From positions 1-64,000 of the forward strand of contig JAEUUV010000095.1 of assembly GCA_016787285.1 (NCBI GenBank): a stretch of 64,000 nt of DNA, written 5' to 3'. The notes under the pieces were generated by a model. That model was not told where the DNA came from. It searched no databases and saw nothing but the letters and a program-made list of their open reading frames with translations. Source of the DNA: Saprospiraceae bacterium. Lineage in GTDB: Bacteria > Bacteroidota > Bacteroidia > Chitinophagales > Saprospiraceae. Positions 57,838-64,000 of the stretch are shown here, piece after piece. Each line of letters starts with the position of its first letter. The stretch's first letter is position 1. The translations under genes were made by a program, and so were the position numbers.

Positions 57838-58848
57838 CTAATTATGCGTTGATCCGCTTTTGGCACACAGGTTCCGGATCGTTTCGTAGGTAGCCTCTGC
57901 TCCCCATCGGCTGGAATCGAAACTGATCTTGGACTCCAGTTTAACCCCCTTGTACTCGGCCCCGGCCCCGGCCTCCACCTGGACATTGGAGGCTCCGGTG
58001 GCAACGTATGTCACGACGGCCCACTTGATGCAGTCTTCACCGAAAGCCGACGGGCTCACGCTGCAATGGCAATCCTCCTCGGGATTACACCACATGGTTT
58101 CCCCTTTGGTGGTCTGTTGTTCCCAGGCCCAGCAGTTGGAAACCTGTTTGGTGATCTCGATGTGCGGCCCGGGGTCCACGATGTTGCAGCCGTCGGGGCT
58201 GGTGACGATTTTTACCGTCCATTCCACCTCTACACAGTTGCAGTCAAACCCATTTGTAACGGTGCGTTTCCAAGGCCCCCAGCTCCAGTCGCGGTCGGTC
58301 GCGGCCTTGCTGTCTATCGTTTCGATGCCGTTGAAGTGCAGGATGGGTTCGAACCGGGGCGTGCCGTCGGGGGCCATGGTGCCGAGGGTGAAAAACTCGA
58401 TGCCGGTGTTCGTTTTCCAGTTGAAGCGCACGATGTGGTCGCCCGACTGGAGAAAACCGTTGGCCAGAAAACCGGCGATATATGCGTCGAGTGTGGCGGC
58501 AGACAGGTTTTGCTCCCTGAATTTTTTAGCGGTTGCTTTTCCTGCCGGAGACGCGGCTTTCAGTATAACCATTTCCTCGACGATGCGCCGGGCCAGTTGG
58601 GTCAGGCTGTCCTTGGGCGCTTCTGATTCCAGGGCAACGTTGGCCAGGCTCAGCGGCAAAGCGGCCTTGGCCACAAAGTCCTTGGCTTTTTGCTCGAACA
58701 CGGTCGTGGGAGGCATCAGGTCGTCGGTCTGTTTTTTGCAGCCGGTCATCAGGAAGACGGAGAGGTTGGCGAACGTGGCACAGGCAATCAGCCAAAGCAA
58801 CACAGGTATCGGGGAAAATTTCGGTCGGAAAAAACACAGATTTTTCAT
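57838..58848 (-). CDS. Cysteine-rich lipoprotein of unknown function
   Basis: A 336-residue protein with a lipoprotein signal (hydrophobic stretch then FLMTGCKK). A helical Ala-rich N-terminal region (about residues 45-130) precedes a C-terminal cysteine-rich beta region. That region includes NGFDCNCVEVEWTVKI, DGCNIVDPG, VSNCWAWEQQ, MWCNPEEDCHCSVS and GEDCIKWAVVTY, followed by glycine-rich strands (ASNVQVEAGAGAEYKGVKL). I do not recognise the family. The ATG at 58848 gives the signal peptide; the frame is open further upstream without homology support. The gap 58849-59077 shows nothing else. Confidence 0.75.
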   Translation of the reverse strand: MKNLCFFRPKFSPIPVLLWLIACATFANLSVFLMTGCKKQTDDLMPPTTVFEQKAKDFVAKAALPLSLANVALESEAPKDSLTQLARRIVEEMVILKAASPAGKATAKKFREQNLSAATLDAYIAGFLANGFLQSGDHIVRFNWKTNTGIEFFTLGTMAPDGTPRFEPILHFNGIETIDSKAATDRDWSWGPWKRTVTNGFDCNCVEVEWTVKIVTSPDGCNIVDPGPHIEITKQVSNCWAWEQQTTKGETMWCNPEEDCHCSVSPSAFGEDCIKWAVVTYVATGASNVQVEAGAGAEYKGVKLESKISFDSSRWGAEATYETIRNLCAKSGSTHN

Positions 58849-59077
58849 GTCTGAACTTTTTGAATTGGTGAACGAATCAGGTGGTGTTTTGTACAAAATC
58901 TGGTACAAAACTGCCGACCCGGTCACTCGAAGTCCAGTACACTTTTTATCGCCAAACAAGGTAAAAAAGTGCAATTCCTGAGCGAATTGACAGAAACGAA
59001 CAACTCCAAAAATCTGATAATCAGTTTTTTGGAGTTCTGTTTCGTTTGTACGCAAAACGAGGTTTTTTCAAAAATGG

Positions 59078-60217
59078 CTATGGCATCCGGATAAATTTTG
59101 TGACTGAAACACCCTGCCGGGTACGGGCACGCAGTACCCAGTAGCCGGCAGGCAGCGCGCCCGTCGGAATCTGGATGCGGTGCTGTCCGTCAATCAGCCG
59201 CAGCAAAACCCGCTTGCCGCTCAGGTCCACCACCTCGATTTGCGTCAACGGCGACTCGGGCGATTCCACCGCGAGCATGTCGCGCACGGGGTTGGGCGAT
59301 AAAAACATCTGCGGACCGGCGTTCTTTGGTTCTTCGGAATCCACTATAGCCACCGACTGCTGCTTGACGGCCCCCGGACAAACGATCTGTTCGAGGTAGT
59401 TCACGATCAGGAAATTGCTCAGATTGATGGAGAAATTCTCGATACCTCCCCGGACAATCAGGTCCTCAATCACGAACCGCACGACGAAGAGTGTATCGGG
59501 GGCGAAAAACACGTTTTGCCCGCGTCCCGCAGCGGCGAAGCCCATCCTGCCGGGCGCCGGAAGTCGCCAAAATTGCGCTTCGTTGCTGGTGGTAATAATG
59601 TACATGCGGTTGTTGGGCAGGGTGTCGGGGAAAACTGCGGTTTGCTCGTCCTTGATCTTGTCGGGGTCGTACTCGTATTCCACATCGAAAGCGATGCCGA
59701 GGGCGCCCTGCTGCGGGAGCACGTTGGGCGGATACTGAAGTTGGATGAAGGCGAAAAACGTGTCGGGCATGCCCTCCTGGGTGACGATGGTGTCGGTGCT
59801 GAAGGTGATCAGAAAATCGGGCTTTGGGCAAGTGAAACAGGTGTCGGTGAGCAGGGGCGGATACGGCAGCGGAGGCGGCATGGCCTGGTTCTGGGTACTG
59901 TCGAAGTTGAATACGGGCGCTGCCACGTCCATGCTGTCAATGGCGCCGTTGCCGTCGCAATCCATAAACCCGAGGTTGATGCCGCTGACTGGCAAGGTGG
60001 CGTCCCAGGGTTGTTCGAGGAATTGCGGCACCCAGTTGGGAAAGGCTGGAACGCGGGGCGGGCCGACCTGGCCGTACGCCACGCCGATGGGCAGCAGGTC
60101 GAAGTGGTTGGCTACGCCGTCGTTGTTGGCATCGCCGGGAAAAAGGATGATGGGCTGGGCCGTTGTAAAGACCGGGTACAGCAGGGTTGCAAGAAACATT
60201 AAGTTCGACAGGCGCAT
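59078..60217 (-). CDS. Secreted dockerin-like protein with T9SS type A sorting domain
   Basis: A 379-residue protein. The signal peptide MRLSNLMFLATLLYPVFTTAQ is followed at once by two dockerin-like calcium loops (PGDANNDGVANHFDLLPIGVAYG and MDCDGNGAIDSMDVAAPVFNF). A beta-sandwich reminiscent of a cohesin-like fold occupies about residues 150-270 (GALGIAFDVEYEYDPDKI ... TLFVVRFVIEDL). A type A sorting domain ends the protein (MFLSPNPVRDMLAVES, IEVVDLSGKRVLLRL, PAGYWVLRARTRQG). It may dock onto the cohesin-like proteins encoded at 39-41 kb (inference). Confidence 0.85.
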   Translation of the reverse strand: MRLSNLMFLATLLYPVFTTAQPIILFPGDANNDGVANHFDLLPIGVAYGQVGPPRVPAFPNWVPQFLEQPWDATLPVSGINLGFMDCDGNGAIDSMDVAAPVFNFDSTQNQAMPPPLPYPPLLTDTCFTCPKPDFLITFSTDTIVTQEGMPDTFFAFIQLQYPPNVLPQQGALGIAFDVEYEYDPDKIKDEQTAVFPDTLPNNRMYIITTSNEAQFWRLPAPGRMGFAAAGRGQNVFFAPDTLFVVRFVIEDLIVRGGIENFSINLSNFLIVNYLEQIVCPGAVKQQSVAIVDSEEPKNAGPQMFLSPNPVRDMLAVESPESPLTQIEVVDLSGKRVLLRLIDGQHRIQIPTGALPAGYWVLRARTRQGVSVTKFIRMP

Positions 60218-60274
60218 CGTATTCGATATTGGTTAGGAAAACTTGTGCGAACTTTCGGAAAATTTCAAACAAGG

Positions 60275-61705
60275 GTGACCGAAAGCAAGATCATCACACT
60301 ACTTCGGGCGATGGCGCCGAAACAGGCATCGCGCTTTGGCGATTTCCTTCGATCCCCGTATTTCAACAAAAACCAAGACTGCATTGTCTTCTTCGAGTAC
60401 CTACAAAAGTACGCCCCGCATTTTGCCCAAGAAAACCTGACGCGTCAAAAGTTGCAATTAAAACTGCCTTCGGGAAAGCCTCTGGACGACAAGGCACTTG
60501 CCCAACTCGGCAGCAGGTTGTCGGTTTTGGCCGAAAAATTCCTTGCCGTGGAGATGCTCCTCGACGATCCCTGGGAACTGCAGATGCGGGTTGCACAGCA
60601 GTATCATACGCTGAACCTGCCGAAACACCTCAAAGCAGCGCGTGCCGGTGCCGGTGCTTGTTTTGAAAACAACCTCCAACGCAACGCCGATTATTACCTG
60701 AAAAAACTCCTGTCCGAAAAAATGGCGCTGGAGCATGGCGACGAACATCAAATCGACCACAACGAACACCTCCAATTGGCGGCAGATGCGCTGGACGTAT
60801 TTTATGTCGCCGAAAAACTCCGCTATGCCTGTGATATTTTCAACTATGAGATTGTACTCAACATCCGGTACCAATTGACGCACATCGAAGACATTTTGCG
60901 CTGGGCCGAAGAGCCGGCTTTTGAAAATGCACCGCCCGTTCAGGTCTATTACCGCTTGGCGCAGCTACTGAAGAACCCCGAGGAGCCGACCTGGTTTGAA
61001 CAGGCCAAGCAAGCGGTGGAACGGTACGAGCCGGCTTTCCCGCCCGGCGAACTCCGCCAGGTCTATACCCTCCTGCTCAACTTCTGCACGATGCGCATCA
61101 ACCGGTACAACGACGAGCGTTTTTGGACGGAGTACCTGGACATCAACAAATTGCTCCTGAAAAACGGGTTGATATTCGACGGCACTGATATACCGCCTTG
61201 GCGCTATACCAACCTCGTTAACGTCGGACTCAAAGTAGGCCAAACGGAGTGGGTGTGGGATTTTATGCACAACCATCGCAAGCAACTGCCGCCCGAGTAC
61301 ACCGGCAATGTGTTCCGCTACAACCTTGCGCAGTTCCATTACCATCAAAAAAAACACGATGCCGCCCAACGAGCACTCGCGCAAGTGGAATTCACCAACG
61401 TGGTGTTCAACATCACGGCACGCAGCCTACTCATCAAAATTTACTGTGAAACCAACCAGACCGAGTTGCTGCTGGCCTACTTGGAGGCCACGCGTATCTT
61501 TCTGCACCGGAACAGGCTGCTCGATGCCACACGAAAACGGCAGATGCGAAAATTCGTGGAGATCACCACCAAACTCGCCAAAACCGCTCCGGGCGACAAG
61601 GCGCGTCTGCAAGCCCTGCTGGAGCAACTCCCGCCGGTGCGCGATGTCATACACCGCGACTGGCTGGCCGGGCAGATTCGCATGCGGTTGAACAGGCCCC
61701 GTTAA
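60275..61705 (+). CDS. Conserved helical protein of unknown function
   Basis: A 476-residue soluble, all-helical protein of a type common in Bacteroidota (start motif TESKIITLLRAMAPKQASRFGDFLRSPYFNKN). Repeated helix pairs with tyrosine and leucine spacing (YLKKLLSEKMALE, YRLAQLLKNPEEPTWFEQAKQAVERYEP, ARSLLIKIYCETNQTELLLAYLEATRIFL) resemble TPR/HEAT solenoids. No catalytic motif is visible. The GTG at 60275 gives the conserved N-terminus; a GTG at 60245 and an ATG at 60311 are alternatives. It ends 10 bases from the convergent YkuK-like gene. Confidence 0.75.
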   Translation: MTESKIITLLRAMAPKQASRFGDFLRSPYFNKNQDCIVFFEYLQKYAPHFAQENLTRQKLQLKLPSGKPLDDKALAQLGSRLSVLAEKFLAVEMLLDDPWELQMRVAQQYHTLNLPKHLKAARAGAGACFENNLQRNADYYLKKLLSEKMALEHGDEHQIDHNEHLQLAADALDVFYVAEKLRYACDIFNYEIVLNIRYQLTHIEDILRWAEEPAFENAPPVQVYYRLAQLLKNPEEPTWFEQAKQAVERYEPAFPPGELRQVYTLLLNFCTMRINRYNDERFWTEYLDINKLLLKNGLIFDGTDIPPWRYTNLVNVGLKVGQTEWVWDFMHNHRKQLPPEYTGNVFRYNLAQFHYHQKKHDAAQRALAQVEFTNVVFNITARSLLIKIYCETNQTELLLAYLEATRIFLHRNRLLDATRKRQMRKFVEITTKLAKTAPGDKARLQALLEQLPPVRDVIHRDWLAGQIRMRLNRPR

Positions 61706-61715
61706 TCCGCGCCGT

Positions 61716-62186
61716 TCATACGAACTTGTCGGCGCACGACGACGAGGCAAAGGCGTCCGGCTTGGCCTTGAACACGAAACCCATGCTCAGGATGTAGCCC
61801 ATCGCCTCCTTGAGCGCGGTATTGCTCTCGAAGGCCGGGTCGGTGTTGATGTCGGCATGTACTTCGAGGGCCACGTCGTAGCGGTCGAGCAGTTCGCACA
61901 TGGAGTAGGCCACTTCCACAGAGCGCCCCACTTCGAGGATCATGCGTTCGCGCAGGGTCATTTTGCGCGTGTTTTTTTGATTGGAAATAAACATGAAACC
62001 GCCGCGTTTTTCCCGCAGAAATACGATGACCGTGGCAAAATGCACCTCTTCTCCGATCACTTGTGAATCGGTGCCGATGCACACCTTCAAGCGGTGCCCG
62101 GCAGCCGTTTCCCGGCGGATCGTCTCCTCTACGGCTTCGAGCAGCGGTTGTTCAATGCGTTGTCCGTTCAATCTTCTCCAGTTCAT
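61716..62186 (-). CDS. YkuK-like RNase H-fold protein (DUF458)
   Basis: A 156-residue protein. The block LKVCIGTDSQVIGEEVHFATVIVFLREKRGGFMFIS is the first beta-hairpin of the RNase H-like DUF458/YkuK family, with the conserved D in GTDSQ. The later VALEVHADINTDPAFESNTALKEAMGYILSMGF carries the second acidic cluster. Function is unknown; nuclease activity is plausible from the fold. The ATG at 62186 is chosen; an upstream open frame runs through an octamer array and a promoter, so is rejected. Confidence 0.88.
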   Translation of the reverse strand: MNWRRLNGQRIEQPLLEAVEETIRRETAAGHRLKVCIGTDSQVIGEEVHFATVIVFLREKRGGFMFISNQKNTRKMTLRERMILEVGRSVEVAYSMCELLDRYDVALEVHADINTDPAFESNTALKEAMGYILSMGFVFKAKPDAFASSSCADKFV

Positions 62187-62245
62187 GTGTTGGTTGATAA
62201 GTTGACTGGTTGACTGGTTGATTGGTTTTGCAGAAAACCATGCGC

Positions 62246-62253
62246 CAAATTTA
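62246..62253 (-). promoter_or_regulatory. -7 box (TAAATTTG) for the YkuK-like gene
   Basis: A perfect TAnnTTTG on the minus strand 60 bases from the ATG at 62186. The predicted transcript starts just before the octamer array. Confidence 0.45.
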
Positions 62254-62351
62254 ATAGCAAACACAGAATAATGGTTGTTCAAGCGCCAAAATTTAAAGTT
62301 TTCTTTAAACCGGCAATACCCTGCAATTCGTTCCGCCCGTTCGATTTCAAT

Positions 62352-62359
62352 TACTTTTG
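62352..62359 (+). promoter_or_regulatory. -7 box (TACTTTTG) for the DUF4442 gene
   Basis: A perfect TAnnTTTG immediately followed by the CAACCAACC array. The array would then make up almost the entire 70-base leader. Confidence 0.5.
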
Positions 62360-62435
62360 CAACCAACCAACCAACCAACCAACCAACCAATCAACCAACC
62401 AACCAATCAACCAATCAACCAACCAACCTGCCGGC

Positions 62436-62903
62436 ATGAACTTTTATCAACTCGTCAATTCTCCCTGGCGGATGCGCTTTTTCCTGTGGTGGAAACTTCC
62501 TGCCGCGGCGTTCATGGGTGTGCGGGTGCTGGCGTGCAACCTCGAGCGGGCTACCGTTCAGTTGCCGTACGGGTGGCGTTCGCAAAATCCGTTTCGTTCC
62601 ATCTATTTTGCGGCGCAATGCGCGGCGGCGGAGATGTCCACCGGGGTGCTCGCTTTGGGCATTTTGGACGGGAAACCGCCTGTATCCATGCTGGTGGTGC
62701 GTATCGAAGCGGAGTTTTTGAAAAAAGCCGCCGAAACCTTGCTGTTCACTTGCGAAGAAGGGCAGGCCGTGGCGGACGCGGTGCAGAAAACACTGGAAAC
62801 GGGCGAAGCACAGACCCTTCGGATGTGCTCGGTGGGCACGCTCCCCGACGGCACGGAGGCTGCGCGGGTGTGGATCACCTGGTCGTTCAAACGAAAAAAC
62901 TGA
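62436..62903 (+). CDS. DUF4442 (PaaI-like hotdog-fold thioesterase) protein
   Basis: A 155-residue hotdog-fold protein. The DUF4442 pattern is visible: WRMRFFLWWKLPAAAFMGVRVLACNLERATVQLPYGWRSQNPFRSIYFAAQCAAAEMSTG (positions 11-70), then VRIEAEFLKKAAETLLFTCEEG. Members are likely acyl-CoA thioesterases or binding proteins; the substrate is unknown. The ATG at 62436 comes directly after the AACC array. It ends 10 bases from the convergent Uma2 gene. Confidence 0.85.
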   Translation: MNFYQLVNSPWRMRFFLWWKLPAAAFMGVRVLACNLERATVQLPYGWRSQNPFRSIYFAAQCAAAEMSTGVLALGILDGKPPVSMLVVRIEAEFLKKAAETLLFTCEEGQAVADAVQKTLETGEAQTLRMCSVGTLPDGTEAARVWITWSFKRKN

Positions 62904-62913
62904 AGGCGGTCGC

Positions 62914-63390
62914 TTACTGAAAAATCTCGGCCACGGGCACCTCAATGTCAAGCACCGAGTCGCGGGCTATGTCGTCCTCATTGAAAAACTCGTACTTGCC
63001 CGGAGCGGAATAAATAGCCACACCGCCCATACCGGGGATGATGATCCAGCAGGACTGGACGCCGTGCGCGAAGTACTGGTCGGCCTTGTCCACGAGGTCG
63101 TTGAGGTTTTGGGTGGGCGACAAAATCTCGATCACGCCGAGCGGCGGCTCGCTCACCTTGATTTTGTCGGCTTTCAAATTGAGGGCTATAGGCCGGAAAA
63201 TCAAAATGTCGGGCGTGCTGGACCAGCCGGAAAGGTCGAGGCTGGTTTCGGAAGTGAAACGAAATCTTGCCCGGAAGCGAATAATGAGGGCAACGAGCAG
63301 GTTGGCTTGAATGGTACCGTGATTCAGGCTGGGCATAGGTTTTCCGCGTTCAATTTCGTATTCGGATCGTGTGGCAACGAGCGTGTCCAT
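62914..63390 (-). CDS. Uma2/DUF820 family putative endonuclease
   Basis: A 158-residue PD-(D/E)xK-fold protein. The family pattern is complete: Y11EIERGKPMPSLNHG, STPDILIF (D61), GVIEILSPTQNLNDLVDKADQYFAHGVQSCWII (E88 and K102) and a C-terminal IYSAPGKYEFF. Uma2 proteins are very numerous in cyanobacteria and Bacteroidota and their biological role is unclear. The ATG at 63390 is 18 bases from a perfect -7 box. The upstream open frame runs into a nonamer array and is rejected. Confidence 0.88.
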   Translation of the reverse strand: MDTLVATRSEYEIERGKPMPSLNHGTIQANLLVALIIRFRARFRFTSETSLDLSGWSSTPDILIFRPIALNLKADKIKVSEPPLGVIEILSPTQNLNDLVDKADQYFAHGVQSCWIIIPGMGGVAIYSAPGKYEFFNEDDIARDSVLDIEVPVAEIFQ

Positions 63391-63407
63391 CGTAGTCAAA
63401 TTTTTTA

Positions 63408-63415
63408 CAAAAGTA
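63408..63415 (-). promoter_or_regulatory. -7 box (TACTTTTG) for the Uma2 gene
   Basis: A perfect TAnnTTTG on the minus strand, 17 bases between it and the ATG at 63390; the nonamer element lies just upstream of it. Confidence 0.5.
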
Positions 63416-63424
63416 AGGAAATTT

Positions 63425-63545
63425 TCGATTGATCCGATTGGCTCGATTAAGTCCGATTGATTCGATTTACGACATGTGTTGGTGGTGTCACACTCGGCAA
63501 TCGAATCAATCGGAGTTAATCGAATCAATCAAATCAATCGAATCA
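63425..63545. repeat. Nonamer inverted arrays with 30-base core
   Basis: On the minus strand the TPR gene's TGA (63545) opens TGATTCGAT-type units (one TGATTTGAT, one 10-base variant). Units in the opposite orientation start near 63427. The core is about 63475-63504 and begins, on the minus strand, GCCGAGTGTGAC, similar to GCCGAGCGATAC in the core at 9563. Confidence 0.88.
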
Positions 63546-64000
63546 CTTGATTCGCTGAATCGCTGCCCGGAACTGCTGAGCGGCTTCCGGGTTGCCCATC
63601 GCCTCGTAAATCTGGGCTGAAAACTCGTAAGCCGGCTTGAAAGTCGGGGCGGCCTTGATGGCTTCGCGCAAGTGGTTCAGCGCCGTCACGTTGTCGCCTT
63701 CCTGCTGGGAAATGAGCGCCAGGTAGTAGTAGGCCGTCGGGTTGGACGGCTCCAGTTTTATAGCCGAGTTGAATTGTGCACGCGCCCTTTCGCCGTCGCC
63801 CTTGCTGAGCCAGTACAGGCCGATGACGTTGTTGCCCTGTTCGTCGGCGGGACTGATTTCCAATGTTTTTTCAGCAGCATTTTTGGCTTCATCCAGCTTG
63901 TTGCTGTTCAGGTATGCCTGCGCGAGTGCGCCCCAGGCCACTTCGTTGTCGGGTACGGCTTCCACTTCCTTGCGCAGCAGATCGATGGCGCCGTCCCAGT
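63543..64000 (-). CDS. TPR-repeat protein, 5' end cut by window
   Basis: About 151 C-terminal residues are visible, and the frame stays open to the window edge (WDGAIDLLRKEVEAVPDNEVAWGALAQAYL). At least four tetratricopeptide repeats can be read: AWGALAQAYLNSNKLDEAKNAAEKTLEISP, NNVIGLYWLSKGDGERARAQFNSAIKLEP, AYYYLALISQQEGDNVTALNHLREAIKAAP and AYEFSAQIYEAMGNPEAAQQFRAAI. It is a scaffold for protein interactions; the partner and N-terminal domains lie outside. Its TGA stop is the first codon of a nonamer array. Confidence 0.9.
   Translation of the reverse strand, partial: WDGAIDLLRKEVEAVPDNEVAWGALAQAYLNSNKLDEAKNAAEKTLEISPADEQGNNVIGLYWLSKGDGERARAQFNSAIKLEPSNPTAYYYLALISQQEGDNVTALNHLREAIKAAPTFKPAYEFSAQIYEAMGNPEAAQQFRAAIQRIK

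Larger units (their letters stand above)
62188..62431. repeat. Inverted octamer/tetramer arrays forming leaders of two divergent genes
   Basis: On each side of the divergent promoters lies a tandem array that reads, in the sense of its own gene, as AACCAATC/AACCAGTC units: minus strand 62225-62188 before the YkuK-like ATG, and plus strand about 62360-62431 before the DUF4442 ATG. The latter includes runs of AACC. The central 130 bases hold the two -7 boxes. Confidence 0.85.

Noticed and set aside
9509..63545. Possible CRISPR arrays at the tandem-repeat loci
   Set aside because: Units are 7-9 bases (21 at one place) without 30-base spacers, and no cas genes are present.

Overview
This 64-kb window comes from a member of the Bacteroidota, most likely a filamentous or gliding Saprospiria-type organism (Saprospiraceae, Lewinella or Haliscomenobacter relatives). 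This is inferred from gene content. There are seven proteins with type IX secretion (T9SS) C-terminal sorting domains, a PorP/SprF-type outer-membrane protein, giant repeat-rich adhesins, and a DUF1501/DUF1800 pair. Bacteroidota versions of AroA, AMP nucleosidase and GYDIA-type GHMP kinase are present. Many genes have the Bacteroidota promoter -7 box TAnnTTTG and lack a clear Shine-Dalgarno sequence. No rRNA, tRNA, phage, IS transposase or CRISPR array was recognised.

Layout. 1-2.1 kb: a truncated vanadium-haloperoxidase-like lipoprotein and a NarL-type response regulator. 2.4-9.5 kb: a 1456-aa HYR/dockerin-like T9SS protein, an M1-type metallopeptidase and a SPOR protein. 9.6-23.8 kb: mostly housekeeping genes, namely AMP nucleosidase, an AAA_14 ATPase with a striking double-palindrome promoter, a secreted PIG-L deacetylase, TIGR02757, GHMP kinase, aroA, a GT2 glycosyltransferase, an LpxL-like acyltransferase, YceI, a DUF1624-type membrane protein, TatD, TcdA and DUF2024. 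23.8-45.6 kb: a surface-protein region with a 2526-aa adhesin of 17 tandem PKD-like repeats, CorA, DUF1501/DUF1800, a PA-domain protein, two cohesin-like proteins and PorP/SprF. 46-64 kb: alpha/beta hydrolase, OmpA-SPOR protein, Fmt, PagL-like protein, a GT-C-like membrane protein, an ECF-sigma operon, a subtilase, a CoA-transferase, orphan lipoproteins, another dockerin-like T9SS protein, YkuK-like RNase H fold, DUF4442, Uma2 and a TPR protein.

How the genes work together. The T9SS type A and B proteins are exported through the outer membrane. The type B adhesin at 39.9-44.5 kb sits directly upstream of a PorP/SprF protein, the arrangement expected for a secreted protein and its dedicated outer-membrane partner. 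Cohesin-like modules (39.0-41.2 kb) and dockerin-like modules (5.7 and 60.1 kb) in different secreted proteins raise the possibility of non-covalent assembly on the cell surface. The ECF sigma factor, its membrane partner and a small Spy/CpxP-like periplasmic protein look like one envelope-stress module.

The most unusual feature is the density and placement of short repeats. Nine-, eight- and seven-base tandem arrays repeatedly begin exactly at the stop codon of a gene. They often occur as inverted pairs around a 30-60-base core in intergenic gaps. Two palindromic elements are inserted in frame inside aroA, and a heptamer array is inserted in frame inside a membrane-protein gene. These repeats, plus the operator-like palindromes around the AAA_14 promoter, are the best candidates here for undescribed biology.
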